From NCBI RefSeq assembly GCF_002878395.1, contig NC_061120.1:118041213-118105212 (forward strand): a DNA stretch of 64,000 bases, given 5' to 3'. Below are positions 22,138-32,507 of the stretch, piece by piece. Source of the DNA: Capsicum annuum (Eukaryota > Streptophyta > Magnoliopsida > Solanales > Solanaceae). The notes under the pieces were generated by a model. That model worked only from the letters and a program-made list of their open reading frames with translations. It did no database searches and was not told the origin of the DNA. The translations under genes and the position numbers were made by a program. Each line of letters begins with the position of its first letter. Positions within the stretch are counted from its first letter, which is position 1.

Positions 22138-23921
22138 GTAGTTTAGGATGCCCATCCCTATATTTATGCTGCTTGGATGTCCCTGGGTAGTGTTTTGGAT
22201 GATACTATGGACATTGTTTTTATTGTGATTTGAGATGCTATATTTTTGGGAACTTTGACAGTGCCCATACTTTATGGATTATTATGATTTTGTTTTATTT
22301 AAAGTTTTAGTTTTCTATACGTACTTTAAATTTTGCTATGGATCTTAGTGATGTTGGGACACATATACAGGTGAATTCTGAGTACCTATAGCTTAAAAGT
22401 CAAAAAATACAAGGAAAGCATGAGTACCTATGGCATATTAGGTTGCTTTATAAGGTTAGGATCAGATTGTACACCATTGGCAAAGTCTGAGAAACCATAT
22501 GGTTAGTTAGCCCATGATTGACACAAGATGTAAGACAAAGGCTTTGGTTGTAGCCATCGCCATATGTTAGTAATTTGTGCATGGTGCTAGGGAAAATCAA
22601 TAAACCTCCTGTGTCAAAAAATTTTGAAAAATCAAGAGCATGGATGTAAGCAATGTAGTAACAAACCTTTTCTCTTTTTTTGGTTCCATAAAAAATTGAC
22701 TTTTGAATAGTGATAAATACTGCATGATTGTTTCTATCGGGAGGGACATTTGAACTCCTTTAACAAATTTTGCATGCCATATATGGTGAGAATATTTCAT
22801 TAATCTCTTGTAACTTATGTTATCTAGAAAATTTCCCATTAGTCTTTCAAAACTAATTTTGATTGTATTTGTTGGAGAAATAATCATTGGTCCTCTTTGT
22901 GATTTTGGAACCCACTCTTGCCTAAAAAGCCTACCCATGTATAATTGTAATTCCTAGCACCCGCTTTGAGCCTTTAAACATTTCTTTGGAAAACTCATTA
23001 CAAGCCCTGAACCTTTCTTTTTATCCCTCTTTGGACCATACACTCCTTGAACTTGAAAATGCAGCGTGAGGCAAAAAACCTAAGTTGGGGGTGGTAAAAA
23101 TCGACAGAAGTAAGTTGGGACAGTTAGGCATTAGTAAAAATGCCTAATGTGCCTAACTGTGAAAACAAATGTTTAGAAAAAGGAAATGACCAAATAAAAA
23201 GATGACTTGCCCAAAAATGCAAGGAAATGGAAGTAAAAGGAAAGTGGGGAACAAAATAGGCAAAACATAGGCAAGAACAAAGAAAAAATCAAAGTAGAGT
23301 TCCCATAGTAGAACGGAAGAGTGTTGTAAAGTATGATGTAGATGTTAAAGGTAAGGTGAAACCAAGCTCCCTAAATGATATTCTACCCTTACCTGAACCT
23401 ACGTTGTAAGCTTAAAAATTCCTTTGAGATCTCCAACCATTTACTTTCTTTGTAGTGATGATTGAAAATAGGGTAAGCCTTTGGCATGAAACTTGTTCCA
23501 TTTGGATTTCTTTTGTAACGGAAGAATTTTGCACTTAAAATTCCTTGTTACTTGTTCGGTAGTTTGGTGTGTGAGACTTTTAAGTATTGTTAGGTGGGCA
23601 TGCAAGAAAATTGAGGTGAGTGATTTTTGTCACCTCTTAGATAATGAGGCAAGTGGAGTACGGTTTAGTTTTATTCAAAAGGTGAACCACTTCTAGAGTA
23701 TTGATTTTTGCTATTTGATTGCTTTTTAAAGTCTGATGGAACCTGAATTATTACATTTTATAATGAGGGGTGTTGAGAAATTAGCCTAGTAAATGTGAAA
23801 TAAGCTACTTGTGGTTGAGACTCGAGTCGAGGTCAGTATGGCAATTAAAGCATAAAATATAGGGATAAATAACTGTGGCTCATGGTAAAGAGGTAGTGTT
23901 GTTTGAGGACAAGCAAATGCA
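22138..23921 (+). other. non-coding 3' interior of the Athila/Tat-type element
   Basis: No RT, RNase H or integrase motif in six frames as read by eye. A purine-rich part (23040-23300) contains GTTGGGGGTGGTAAAAA and the partly repeated words TAGGCATTAGTAAAAATGCCTAA and TGTGCCTAACTG. The first can fold on itself (TTAGGCA / TGCCTAA). The open frame on minus at 22597-22938 has no recognisable relatives and is taken as chance. Confidence 0.5.
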
Positions 23922-23935
23922 TAAGATGGGGGTGT
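23922..23935 (+). other. polypurine tract of the Athila/Tat-type element
   Basis: AAGATGGGGGTGTT directly before the 3' LTR, preceded by TTTGAGGACAAGC. This sequence style precedes 3' LTRs in Tat/Athila elements. Confidence 0.75.
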
Positions 23936-25435
23936 TGATTAGTGGTGATTTTAAAACTCATTAGCCCTCAGTTTTAGTGCATATTACCTTATCTCAAATG
24001 AGTAAATGAGTCATAATTGTGATTTAATGCACTAATATCCACTCATTACATGTATAGGAGTTTAAAAGAAAAAGAGATGTGGATTGGAGTTTGAAATGAT
24101 GAAACGTAAGTAGAAAAGTACAGCTGAAGACCTACAGTGAACTAACCTCATTTACCGCAGTCGCGATCCATGGGTTACGATTACGGTTGTCAAGATGGTC
24201 AATAAACTATGACCACGAAAGTCAATCGCTTCCACATAGCTATGGTAGCACCCAGACTTGCACGATCGCGGCTTGGCGGAAATGTTCAACTTAAGGGAAA
24301 AACTATATTTGCATGTATTGATCCTAATTTGAAAAAAAAGAATCAAGCACTAATTTGGTACATCCATCATCCTGTCACATTCCTTCTTCCCTAATTCCGC
24401 TAGTTTAGCTTAGGGTCATGTAGACTACATTTTCGGAGAAGAAAATATTGCATAAATTTTTGGTGAAGAATACATTAGAGACTTTCCAAGTTGAAGATTT
24501 GCTCACTTCTATTGTTGATATTGTGCTAGAGCCAAGTTTGAAGAATATTCCCTTAGATCTAGCACAAATTAATTCAACAAAGTTTATGGGTATATTTATG
24601 CTTATATATCTTACGTGTAGCTAAATCTTTCTCTTGGGGCTACGTGTGAATAGTTATTAAAGTGTGTATGGGTTGTGATTGTTAGTATCTATTTGGTAGT
24701 TTTTGTTTGTGGGTTCTATAATTGTTGTGCTATTTTTGTTAGGATTTGATGGGTGAAAGCTACAAATACCCATAAGGGATTGATGGGTGAAAGCTCGAAG
24801 CTTTTAGAAAACCTAAGGTTATATTCTAATGAAGGGTTTTGGGTGAAGTTTAGGAATCTATGTCATCCTCGAAAGAGGGATTTGCAGACCAAAGCAATGA
24901 TAGAAAATTATAAGTGTAGTCTACTAATTTTTCATTATCGTTGAAATAAGTGTGAAAATTAGGTTGACTATGCCTTGGGTGTCATCCTAGAAATAGGGAT
25001 GCCTTGATTCAGGTTGTGATTGCTAATTGTTGAACACATCCATTAGGTATTCAAAAGGATCAATGGGTGAAATTTTGATGTTTTTTTGAAAGACTGGCTT
25101 CAAAATCTCTAACCAAACCTACGTATGTTTGACTTATTAAATTGATGTTGATGACTAACTTTCATATTTCACTCCCTTAGTAATGCATAATCCCAAGATC
25201 TGATCATAATTGTTAAAACTCTAATTGTTAATAGCCCCGAATTTATACAAGAAAATCCCAATAAGAGACATTAGTTGTATTATTAGTTTGAATTTAACTT
25301 GCAACTGTCTTTTCAAATTAATTTGATTTCCACTCATATTGTTCCTCATTGATTTGACCCTGACTCCAAAGTTGGGTAAATATATTGACCACGACTGCCC
25401 TGCACTCAAATTGACGTGTAAGTTGAGTATTATCA
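23936..25435 (+). repeat. 3' LTR of the Athila/Tat-type element (1500 bp)
   Basis: Starts TGATTAGTGGTGATTTTAAAAC and ends TATTATCA, collinear with 17700-19231. By eye the two LTRs differ at roughly one base in eight and by several indels, so the insertion is old. GTACC at 25436-25440 is the right-hand target duplication. Confidence 0.85.
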
Positions 25436-26799
25436 GTACCAAGCCAGGCTGTACATTTTCAGTAGTAAATCCAGTATGTTGTAGAATAGTAGGACGAGAG
25501 GATGATTCTCAACCCATTCTTATTTCAGTATTTGTTCTTCAGTTATCACAATATACTCATTTCTTACATGTCAGTTCCTTAATTATAGCTCAAATTCACA
25601 CACCTTCCATAGAATTATGTATGCTTCTAGGTCTTATTATAAGGAGTTCTAGTTCGCTCAGCTGTGTGTATCATATTCCATCAAATTTATTAACTCCAAA
25701 CTTTGGTCATGCTGCTCATGAATCAAGTACACATGCTTTATAGTATTTTCAATTCCAGTACTTGCGCTATACAATTAATGATCAACAAAATTCAAGTTTA
25801 TGTCATGTGTGTCCTCATTTTAGACCGCTTTGATGAATTTATATCATTGATACTCTATTCCTCAGGCCTCAATTAAGATTCAAAGTTATTCATTCATGCT
25901 TTAGATCCTCATGTTCTAACCTTTCAGTGACCTCGCTTTACGAAATAATGATGATGATGAGTAATTTTTTCATATGTGAGAGAGTAAATGTCTCATGTTA
26001 AGGAACAATTGTTGCATGTTTGTTTTACATGAGACTGTAGGTTTTGACAATGATTGAGGCAAGGATTTTATTACATGTCATGGTTAGTTGGGGACAACGC
26101 CTTTAAGTTTTTATTGAAGGAGGTATTAGAGAATATAAGAAAGATACTTTTATAGGTGTTGTTTAGAAATTCATATGTTGTTCTGAATATAAGCATTGAT
26201 GTCTTGTTGATTTGTAAGTGGATAAATGCATTGCACGTTAGTGAATGGCTCGTAAGAGGTTAAACGTAGTTGTTAAAGAGGTAATAATAATTATTCATGA
26301 GATAAGGGTTTCTGATAACGGAGGGCGTATTAAATTCATAATTCTTACTAGTATTATAGTGTTATGGGTGTACTTTGTTGATTCGATTAGGATTGAAAAA
26401 AGTGAGAGAATTCAATTCAGTCAAAATTCAGTAGATAGAGTTATTAGTGCCCATTTGAACATTTTTAGTAGCCTCAAGTGAAGTGTGGTATTGAAGCGGA
26501 ATGTATAGTTGAGGGAGTATTTGAGAAGTATGTATAAGCTTGAGAGTAGCACTTGGCTTGTCTAAGGCATAGCAATTCCAGTTTATGTTTCATATTCCTA
26601 TGTCCCATGTTACAAAGTTATAGTCTTATAAAGAGACCTTACTCATAAAACTTATTAAGTTCATGCCCAAGTTCTTTTCTTCCTCCTATTTTTATAACTT
26701 CTTAGAAAGAGTGTCGAAGAAATACTATAGTTGAGTATAAGCTTTTAGTATAATTCAGTCTGTATAGCTGAAAATTCAATTTAGAAGTCACACATCAAG
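25436..26799. other. unassigned AT-rich sequence right of the Athila/Tat-type element
   Basis: No recognised domain, LTR end, PBS or RNA gene. Open frames of 134 codons (25339-25743, plus) and 78 codons (26245-26481, plus) have low-complexity, non-family translations. It is plausibly the continuation of 17111-17694, displaced by the insertion, and abuts the truncated end of element A at about 26800. Confidence 0.45.
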
Positions 26800-28960
26800 T
26801 TCCACCGGTTTTTCCATCATTTAATCTAGTCTTGCTATCTGAAGTTTCATGAGTATGGCCATCCAAGTGGTAATTGTTCGTATCCTTAGCCAAGATCCTT
26901 TCTTGCAAACCATCTACATTAGGAACACATAACATTTCTTGGTACGGCAATGTACCATCACCACTAATCTAGAAGGCCATTATCATTTGTCTATCTAAGA
27001 CACCCTTGATCTTGATATAGTCGAGATCAATTAGTTGCTTGTGCTTTTTCTCCTAACCAAGAGATGACTACACCATCTCCTATACAAACACACCACCATC
27101 ATCAAAGTCCAAGAGTAGAACACCAAGGTTATCAAAATGGTGACTATCCTTCACTAACTCCTACTTCTACTTTTCGACATGAGGTAGACTCCCCATATAA
27201 AACCTCCTAAGAGCATCAACAACCATGTTAGCTTTACCTGGGTGGTAGTGAATACTTATGTCATAATCCTTGAGATGCTTACGCCTTGTCCTTTTCCTGA
27301 GGTTCATTACTTTTTGAGTAAACACATAATGCCATCTTTTATGATCAAAAAAGATATCCACATGCTCTCCATGAAAATAGTGTGGCAAGATTTTAACTGC
27401 GAAAACCATATCCAAAAGCTCCAAGTCATGAATCAAATAATTCTTCTCATGCACTTTCAACTGTCAAGAGCTGTAAAATATCTCCTTTCCATGTGGCACT
27501 AAGATGCAGCCAAGCCCAACACGGGACACATCAAAATAGACCACTATTCCATTCGTGCCATTGGACTAAGTCAAGACTGGAGCCAAAGTTAACTTATCCT
27601 TCAGCTTTTCAAAACTACACTTACAAGAATCAAACCACAAGAACTTCACCTTTTTTGGGTCAGCTTAGTCAATGTGGCATCTATAGTCGAAAAACACTCC
27701 GACAACCTTCTTTCGGAACTATCTAAACCCAAGATTTTCCAAATATCAGTTGGAGTCATTAGTTTAGGCCACTTCTTAACTACTGCAACTTTCTGCAGAT
27801 CCACCGTGATCCTTTCCCTAGAATGACATGACCCATAAAAGTGAGCATTAAACCAAAATTCATATTACAAATATTTGGCATACAACTATTGCTCTTTCAG
27901 AGTAGGCAATACAATGCATAGGTGATCAACATTTTCCACCTCGCTCTTAGAGTACACCAAAATATTGTCTATAAACACAATGATCAAAACAAACCCAAAA
28001 GTTGACAAAATACTCTATGCAGCAAGTCAATGATTGTCGTGGGGGCATTGGTCAACCAAAAGACGTAACCAGGAACCTGAAGTGCCTATACTGGGTATAG
28101 AAAGCAGTATTAGTAAATATCTACCTCCCTAATATTTAACTGATGATACTCGAACCTATGAACAATCTTTGAGAAAAACTTAGCATCCTGCAAGTGATGA
28201 CACAAATCATTTATCTGTGGAAGTGGATACTTATACTTTACCATTACCTTATTCAACTGCCGGTTATCAATTAACATCCAAAGGGAACCATCCTTTTTAT
28301 GAACGAATAGCACTAATGCACCCTACGAGAACACATTAGGATGGATGAAGCCATTGTCTCAAAGATCTTTTAATTACTCCTTAAGCTCCTTCAACTCAGC
28401 TAGAGATATTCTATATGGAGTAATAGAAATCGGATGAGTGTCCAGAACAAGATCAATCTCAAAATCAATCTCCCTATCAAGAGGTACACCAAGAAGGTCA
28501 TCAGGGAAGACCTTAGGAAATTTGTTCACTACCCAGACAAAATATAAAGAAGGACCCTATGAATTAAAATCTGTAACCTAGACCAAATGATTGAGACACC
28601 TCTTAGAGATTAATCTCTGAAATCTATGATTTGATATAAACTTCTTTTTAGTATCTAAGGAAAACCCTCTTACTCGATAATTGGTTCATTACTAAATTTA
28701 AAGACAACCTTATGTGTTTGATAGTCTAAAGAAGCAAAATATGAGTGCAACAAATCCATCCCTAACATGACATTGAAATTACCCATGTCTAATTCAAATA
28801 GACTACCAAAGTCTTTAGACTATCCTCAAATACCTCACAACCACTATAGACTATTCAAGTCTCACAAGGTCCCCAACCAGGGTAGAAAACAAGGGGTTCA
28901 AAACACACTCAGGACCAAAAGTAAAATGCACAACCAAAAATACATCACGGGAAAGGTGTT
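26800..28960 (-). pseudogene. element A pol: protease, RT, RNase H, start of integrase (decayed)
   Basis: Read on minus from 28960 down. Protease end and linker lie at about 28960-28500, followed by PYRMAPAELKEL-like residues near 28400. RT at 28313-28110 has VHKKDGSLWMLIDNRQLNK, KYPLPQINDLCHHLQDAKFFSKI, then SFGLTNAP near 28060. The catalytic YXDD-type box is at 27964-27975 and reads FIDN, so the second essential Asp is lost. RNase H/tether at 27460-27167 reads KVHEKNYLIHDLELLDMVFAVK, YFHGEHVDIFFDHK, LKDYDISIHYHPGKANMVVDAL. The integrase N-terminus (about 26985-26800: SGDGTLPYQEMLCVPNVDGL) breaks off before the catalytic core. Multiple stops and shifts throughout. Confidence 0.85.
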
Positions 28961-30204
28961 TCAACATACCAGTGATGACATCAGGTGATGCCTCAAACTC
29001 CTAGTTTGTAGTGAGAGCATTAAGTTGATTATGATAGTGCCAGAGTTAGATGGTGCAATCTTTGGTACTGGAGCTGAAGATGAGTCAATAGGAAGCTTGT
29101 TTGCCTATAAATAAAATTTGTCCACTAGATAACTTCTAGCCATGAGACCTAGCTGACCACTGCTGAAACACTTATCCTTTCCTTCATCACTATAACCCCA
29201 ATGTAGTCATCAACCTTGTGCCCTAAAGTTATTGCCACCTTGGAAATGCTCATCACCCAATGACTTTGGGTAGGTAACACTAGCTATCGAGTAAGACATA
29301 AAATTTTTCTACTTCTTCTTGGGTCACTTCCCGCCATCCTTTCCACTCTACAATTGGCCACAACCTTGATCAGAAAATATAAACTTCCTGCTCTGCCTCT
29401 TTACTATCTTAACCTTATTTATCTTCTCTTCCTCTACTTGTTCCATGTACACAAGCAACCTGTAGATATCCATGTCCTTATTTTCCAAGGTAGTTTTACT
29501 CTCCAAAATCAAGTATCGAGACAACCCAGAAGAAAACTTCCTAATTTTAGCCCTCATGCTAAAAACTAACTCTAAAGCATACGGACATAACTAGTGAAAC
29601 TTCAAGGCATACTCTTTGACCAATATCTTACTTTTTGTTAGAATAATAAACTCTTCCACCTACGGTTTCCTCAGCTCTTTAGGATAGAAGTAGTCAAGGG
29701 TAGAATTAGAAAAATACTATGATAGGGCTTACCATTTATCGATTACATTGTTCATAAAAATGGTATGCCGCATCTTTCAGCCAGTAGTTAGCAAACTTCA
29801 TGCCCTCCATATTTTTGGCATGCATAACACGAATGATATTTTCCATCTCATCTAGAAAACCTTAAGGATCCACCACTACCTTAACATCGGTGAAAGTTTG
29901 AGGATTCAACCTCATGAATTGGCCAATACTTGTGGTCGTAGAAGATAGATTAATAGAAGTACCACACTCAGCCTAAGAAGCTACCAACTAAGCGAACATA
30001 TAAAAAGAATGACAAAACTCAGTATTCATCATATCAGTCGGGGGCCTTGAGAAGGATTAGGGGAACCGATGGAACTCTAGGAGGGCAATTAGAAATTGAA
30101 CCTCTAGACTAGTTCTGGAGCCCATAAGTAGGATGGTTCCCCTCAACAATATCCTCAGGTGGGAAAGTGGAGATTCTGTGAGCTCCAAATCTTTTAGGAG
30201 ACAT
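28961..30204 (-). pseudogene. element A gag, decayed
   Basis: The start ATG is at 30204-30202 (MSPKRFGAHR), preceded by a CTAAT and pyrimidine-rich stretch lacking a clear AG. Downstream the capsid part is scrambled by stops. A recognisable piece at 29557-29348 reads MRAKIRKFSSGLSRYLILESKTTLENKDMDIYRLLVYMEQVEEEKINK, the C-terminal capsid helix region of Solanaceae-type gypsy gag, followed by a basic SDQG linker and a degraded zinc knuckle near 29100-29170. It belongs to the family of elements C and D and of fragment H. Confidence 0.75.
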
Positions 30205-30417
30205 GATTTAAAAAGCGAACAAATAGGAATTAGAGAAGAATTTAGGACCTAGAATTTAGGACCTAGACTCTATAACTCAAAAATAGAACACAAGAAAGAG
30301 AAATATTCCTAAATGTATTGTAGCCTCTCCTTTATGAGTGTGGTGCACTACACACCCTTAAAAAGAGACTCTACTCAACACGGCTTTGTTGGACACCCAA
30401 TTTAACATGAACCTAGG

Positions 30418-30429
30418 GCGATGATACAA
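30418..30429 (-). other. primer-binding site of element A (degraded)
   Basis: On minus, TTGTATCATCGC followed by CCTAGG resembles TGGTATCAGAGC with three substitutions. It lies eight bases from the LTR end. Confidence 0.6.
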
Positions 30430-30437
30430 ATTTGACA

Positions 30438-32507
30438 TGTCCCAAACTAGGGCCTACATATGTTGGGTATCTCAAGTCCATCCAGGATCAGAGACCACCC
30501 CTGATACCCCATTGCGGATCACCCTACCCCTATGTGGGATGAATTCAAAACATATAACAAGATAAAACAAATATAATTGAAAACATTTAATGATGTTTAA
30601 AATCATAACCATCAAATCAAAATGAAATGTCAAACCAAGGAAACCCAAATGCCAATAAAAATACAAAGGCAGACACAATTACCAATACCATCCATGCCCA
30701 TGGCATTCTAAAAAATCCTCTAACATGAATCAAATAACATTCTATTGGACATGCCTCCGACCATAGCCAAAACAAATATCCAAGAAACAAAAAAGTAAAA
30801 ACAACTCCATAGCATGAAATAGTATCTTTCAAAGTAGGGAAGCTCACTATTTCAATTTGACTCAAAGTTGTCCTTAAATCTAAGTTATTTAGCAGGATTA
30901 ATGGTAGTATGGATAGTTCCTGCATCTCATGGGTATGCAATGCCCGAAGAAGGATAGCAAAGTAAACACTAGCATGTACTCAAGGACAAGATAAAATAAT
31001 GTAATTAATTTAAAACCAAATCAATAAACCATATTCAATCACATATATTAATATATATATATATATTATGCTGGGACATAGAACAAAGTTTAGCATGCAT
31101 TAAAAACCTTTACCTGAGTTGTGTAGCTTTGATATCCTTAAACTACCCTCAGGCTGTATACGGTTAGCTTCCCCTGCTGAAAGGCCCCTAGTGCATGTTA
31201 GCCGAACGATGGGAGAAAAAAACTGATATGACTCGTATATCTCAAAAAATATAATGTGTGACATCATGCACACGATAACCATGGCCAAACCTCACTTAGG
31301 CAAACATGAGTTTCTAGTATTGGTTCCCCCGGGACCTTTACCTGCTATGTCTTTGCTATAGACCCCCTTTAAGCCCATATTAAAACTATTTACACATTCT
31401 AACCATTGATAAAGGAGTATTTTATTAGGAATTAACTATTGGTACCGTCATACCAAAACTAGAGCTTGCAAGTCGATCCTTTTATGTTATACCAAGACCA
31501 TTAAACCAAATTCACTACAATGTTTCAAATTAAACTAAAACAATGGCCACCGATGCCTTTCCATACCATTTAAAATCAACCATTCAAATTCAAGTTCCAT
31601 TACGATTTATGCAATGCAAAGATTTCAATAGTTGTCAAACTATATGACAAAATCATTCTCGTTGGCCTTTTAGGAAAAACCCTCAACCATTAAATAAAAA
31701 TCATAACAATACCATGAAAACCTAGAATTAATCACATGATCTTTGTAAAATCAGAATGATAGAGGAGTAACATGCCTTAGACACCAATGAAGTTACAGAG
31801 GATTACTCTTTAAAACCCCTAATTGATTTTCTTGAAAAAACCATAGCCTCTAGCTTGAATAGAGAATTTGAGAGATTTTTAAGTGTGTTTGATTGGAAAT
31901 AATAGGTTAATAAAGTCCCAAAAGGTGTTTTTATCAAGATATCAAAAAGTGTTAAAAGGGAGAAATGTCCAGAATGCCCTCAATTTAGAACTTTAAAATT
32001 GTCGTTGGATGTTCTGAGATGACCGTATGACTCGTGGCTACAACATATGACTCATACCATTAATTCATCACCAATACATTTAGTTTAACATACATGCACT
32101 ATCAACCGTCTGACTCCCTAGCCCCCACTCATGACCATACCATATGACTCGTTGGTTTAATTATACCTAAGATAAAATAAAAAGGGATTGACACTAGACA
32201 ACATACAAATTCTCACAATGAGTCGTAACCTATCTTCATAGATCTTAGTGAACCACTCATACCCAGAGCCTGGTCAAGTTAATAAGTTTATTATTTAATA
32301 AAGGATCATCCTAACGACCCATCACCATACTTAATGACCCATACCACAAAACCATAACCACAACAAAAACACAACAACTATCAGACACCTTTTAAGTTGG
32401 GTAACCTAACCATTACCTATACCATATAACTCGTATGATGATTCTTTACAAGGATAGTGAGCTCAAAGGTCACAAAATTTCCAAGGGCTAAAATGCTGGG
32501 TATTTCA
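30438..32507 (-). repeat. 5' LTR of element A (2070 bp)
   Basis: On minus it begins TGAAATACCCAGC and ends TAGTTTGGGACA next to the PBS. A cassette of ATGACTCGT-type words (about 32020-32450 in window coordinates) sits upstream of the leader. A GC-form donor-like CTAAG|GCATGTTA occurs near 31775. A TA dinucleotide run of about nine repeats lies at 31049-31066. No second copy exists at the truncated end, so the 3' LTR is lost or outside. The LTR start directly abuts the 3' end of element B. Confidence 0.75.

Larger units (their letters stand above)
17700..25435 (+). mobile_element. complete Athila/Tat-type LTR element without recognisable pol
   Basis: Two LTRs of about 1.5 kb in direct orientation flank a 4.7-kb internal region with a tRNA-Asp type PBS at one end and a GGGGGTGT purine tract at the other. 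PBS type, the 'TTGAGGACAAGCAAATGCATAAGATGGGGGTGT' style 3' end and LTR start are typical of the Athila/Tat branch of Ty3/gypsy. I see no RT YXDD/FIDD motif, no RNase H and no integrase HHCC or DDE motifs in either strand of the interior. The element is therefore non-autonomous (LARD-like) or extremely decayed. Two degraded open regions are described separately. Confidence 0.75.

Noticed and set aside
22597..22938. 113-codon minus-strand frame inside the Athila/Tat-type element
   Set aside because: No resemblance to any retroelement or host family, on the antisense strand of a non-coding interior.
25339..25743. 134-codon plus-strand open frame
   Set aside because: It begins inside the 3' LTR of the Athila/Tat-type element, crosses its end and target duplication, and has a low-complexity translation.
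26245..26481. 78-codon plus-strand open frame as a possible small gene
   Set aside because: No recognisable domain, promoter or neighbours; length is unremarkable for AT-rich DNA.
31049..31066. (TA)n microsatellite
   Set aside because: About nine units within the LTR of element A; ordinary simple repeat, listed only as part of that LTR.
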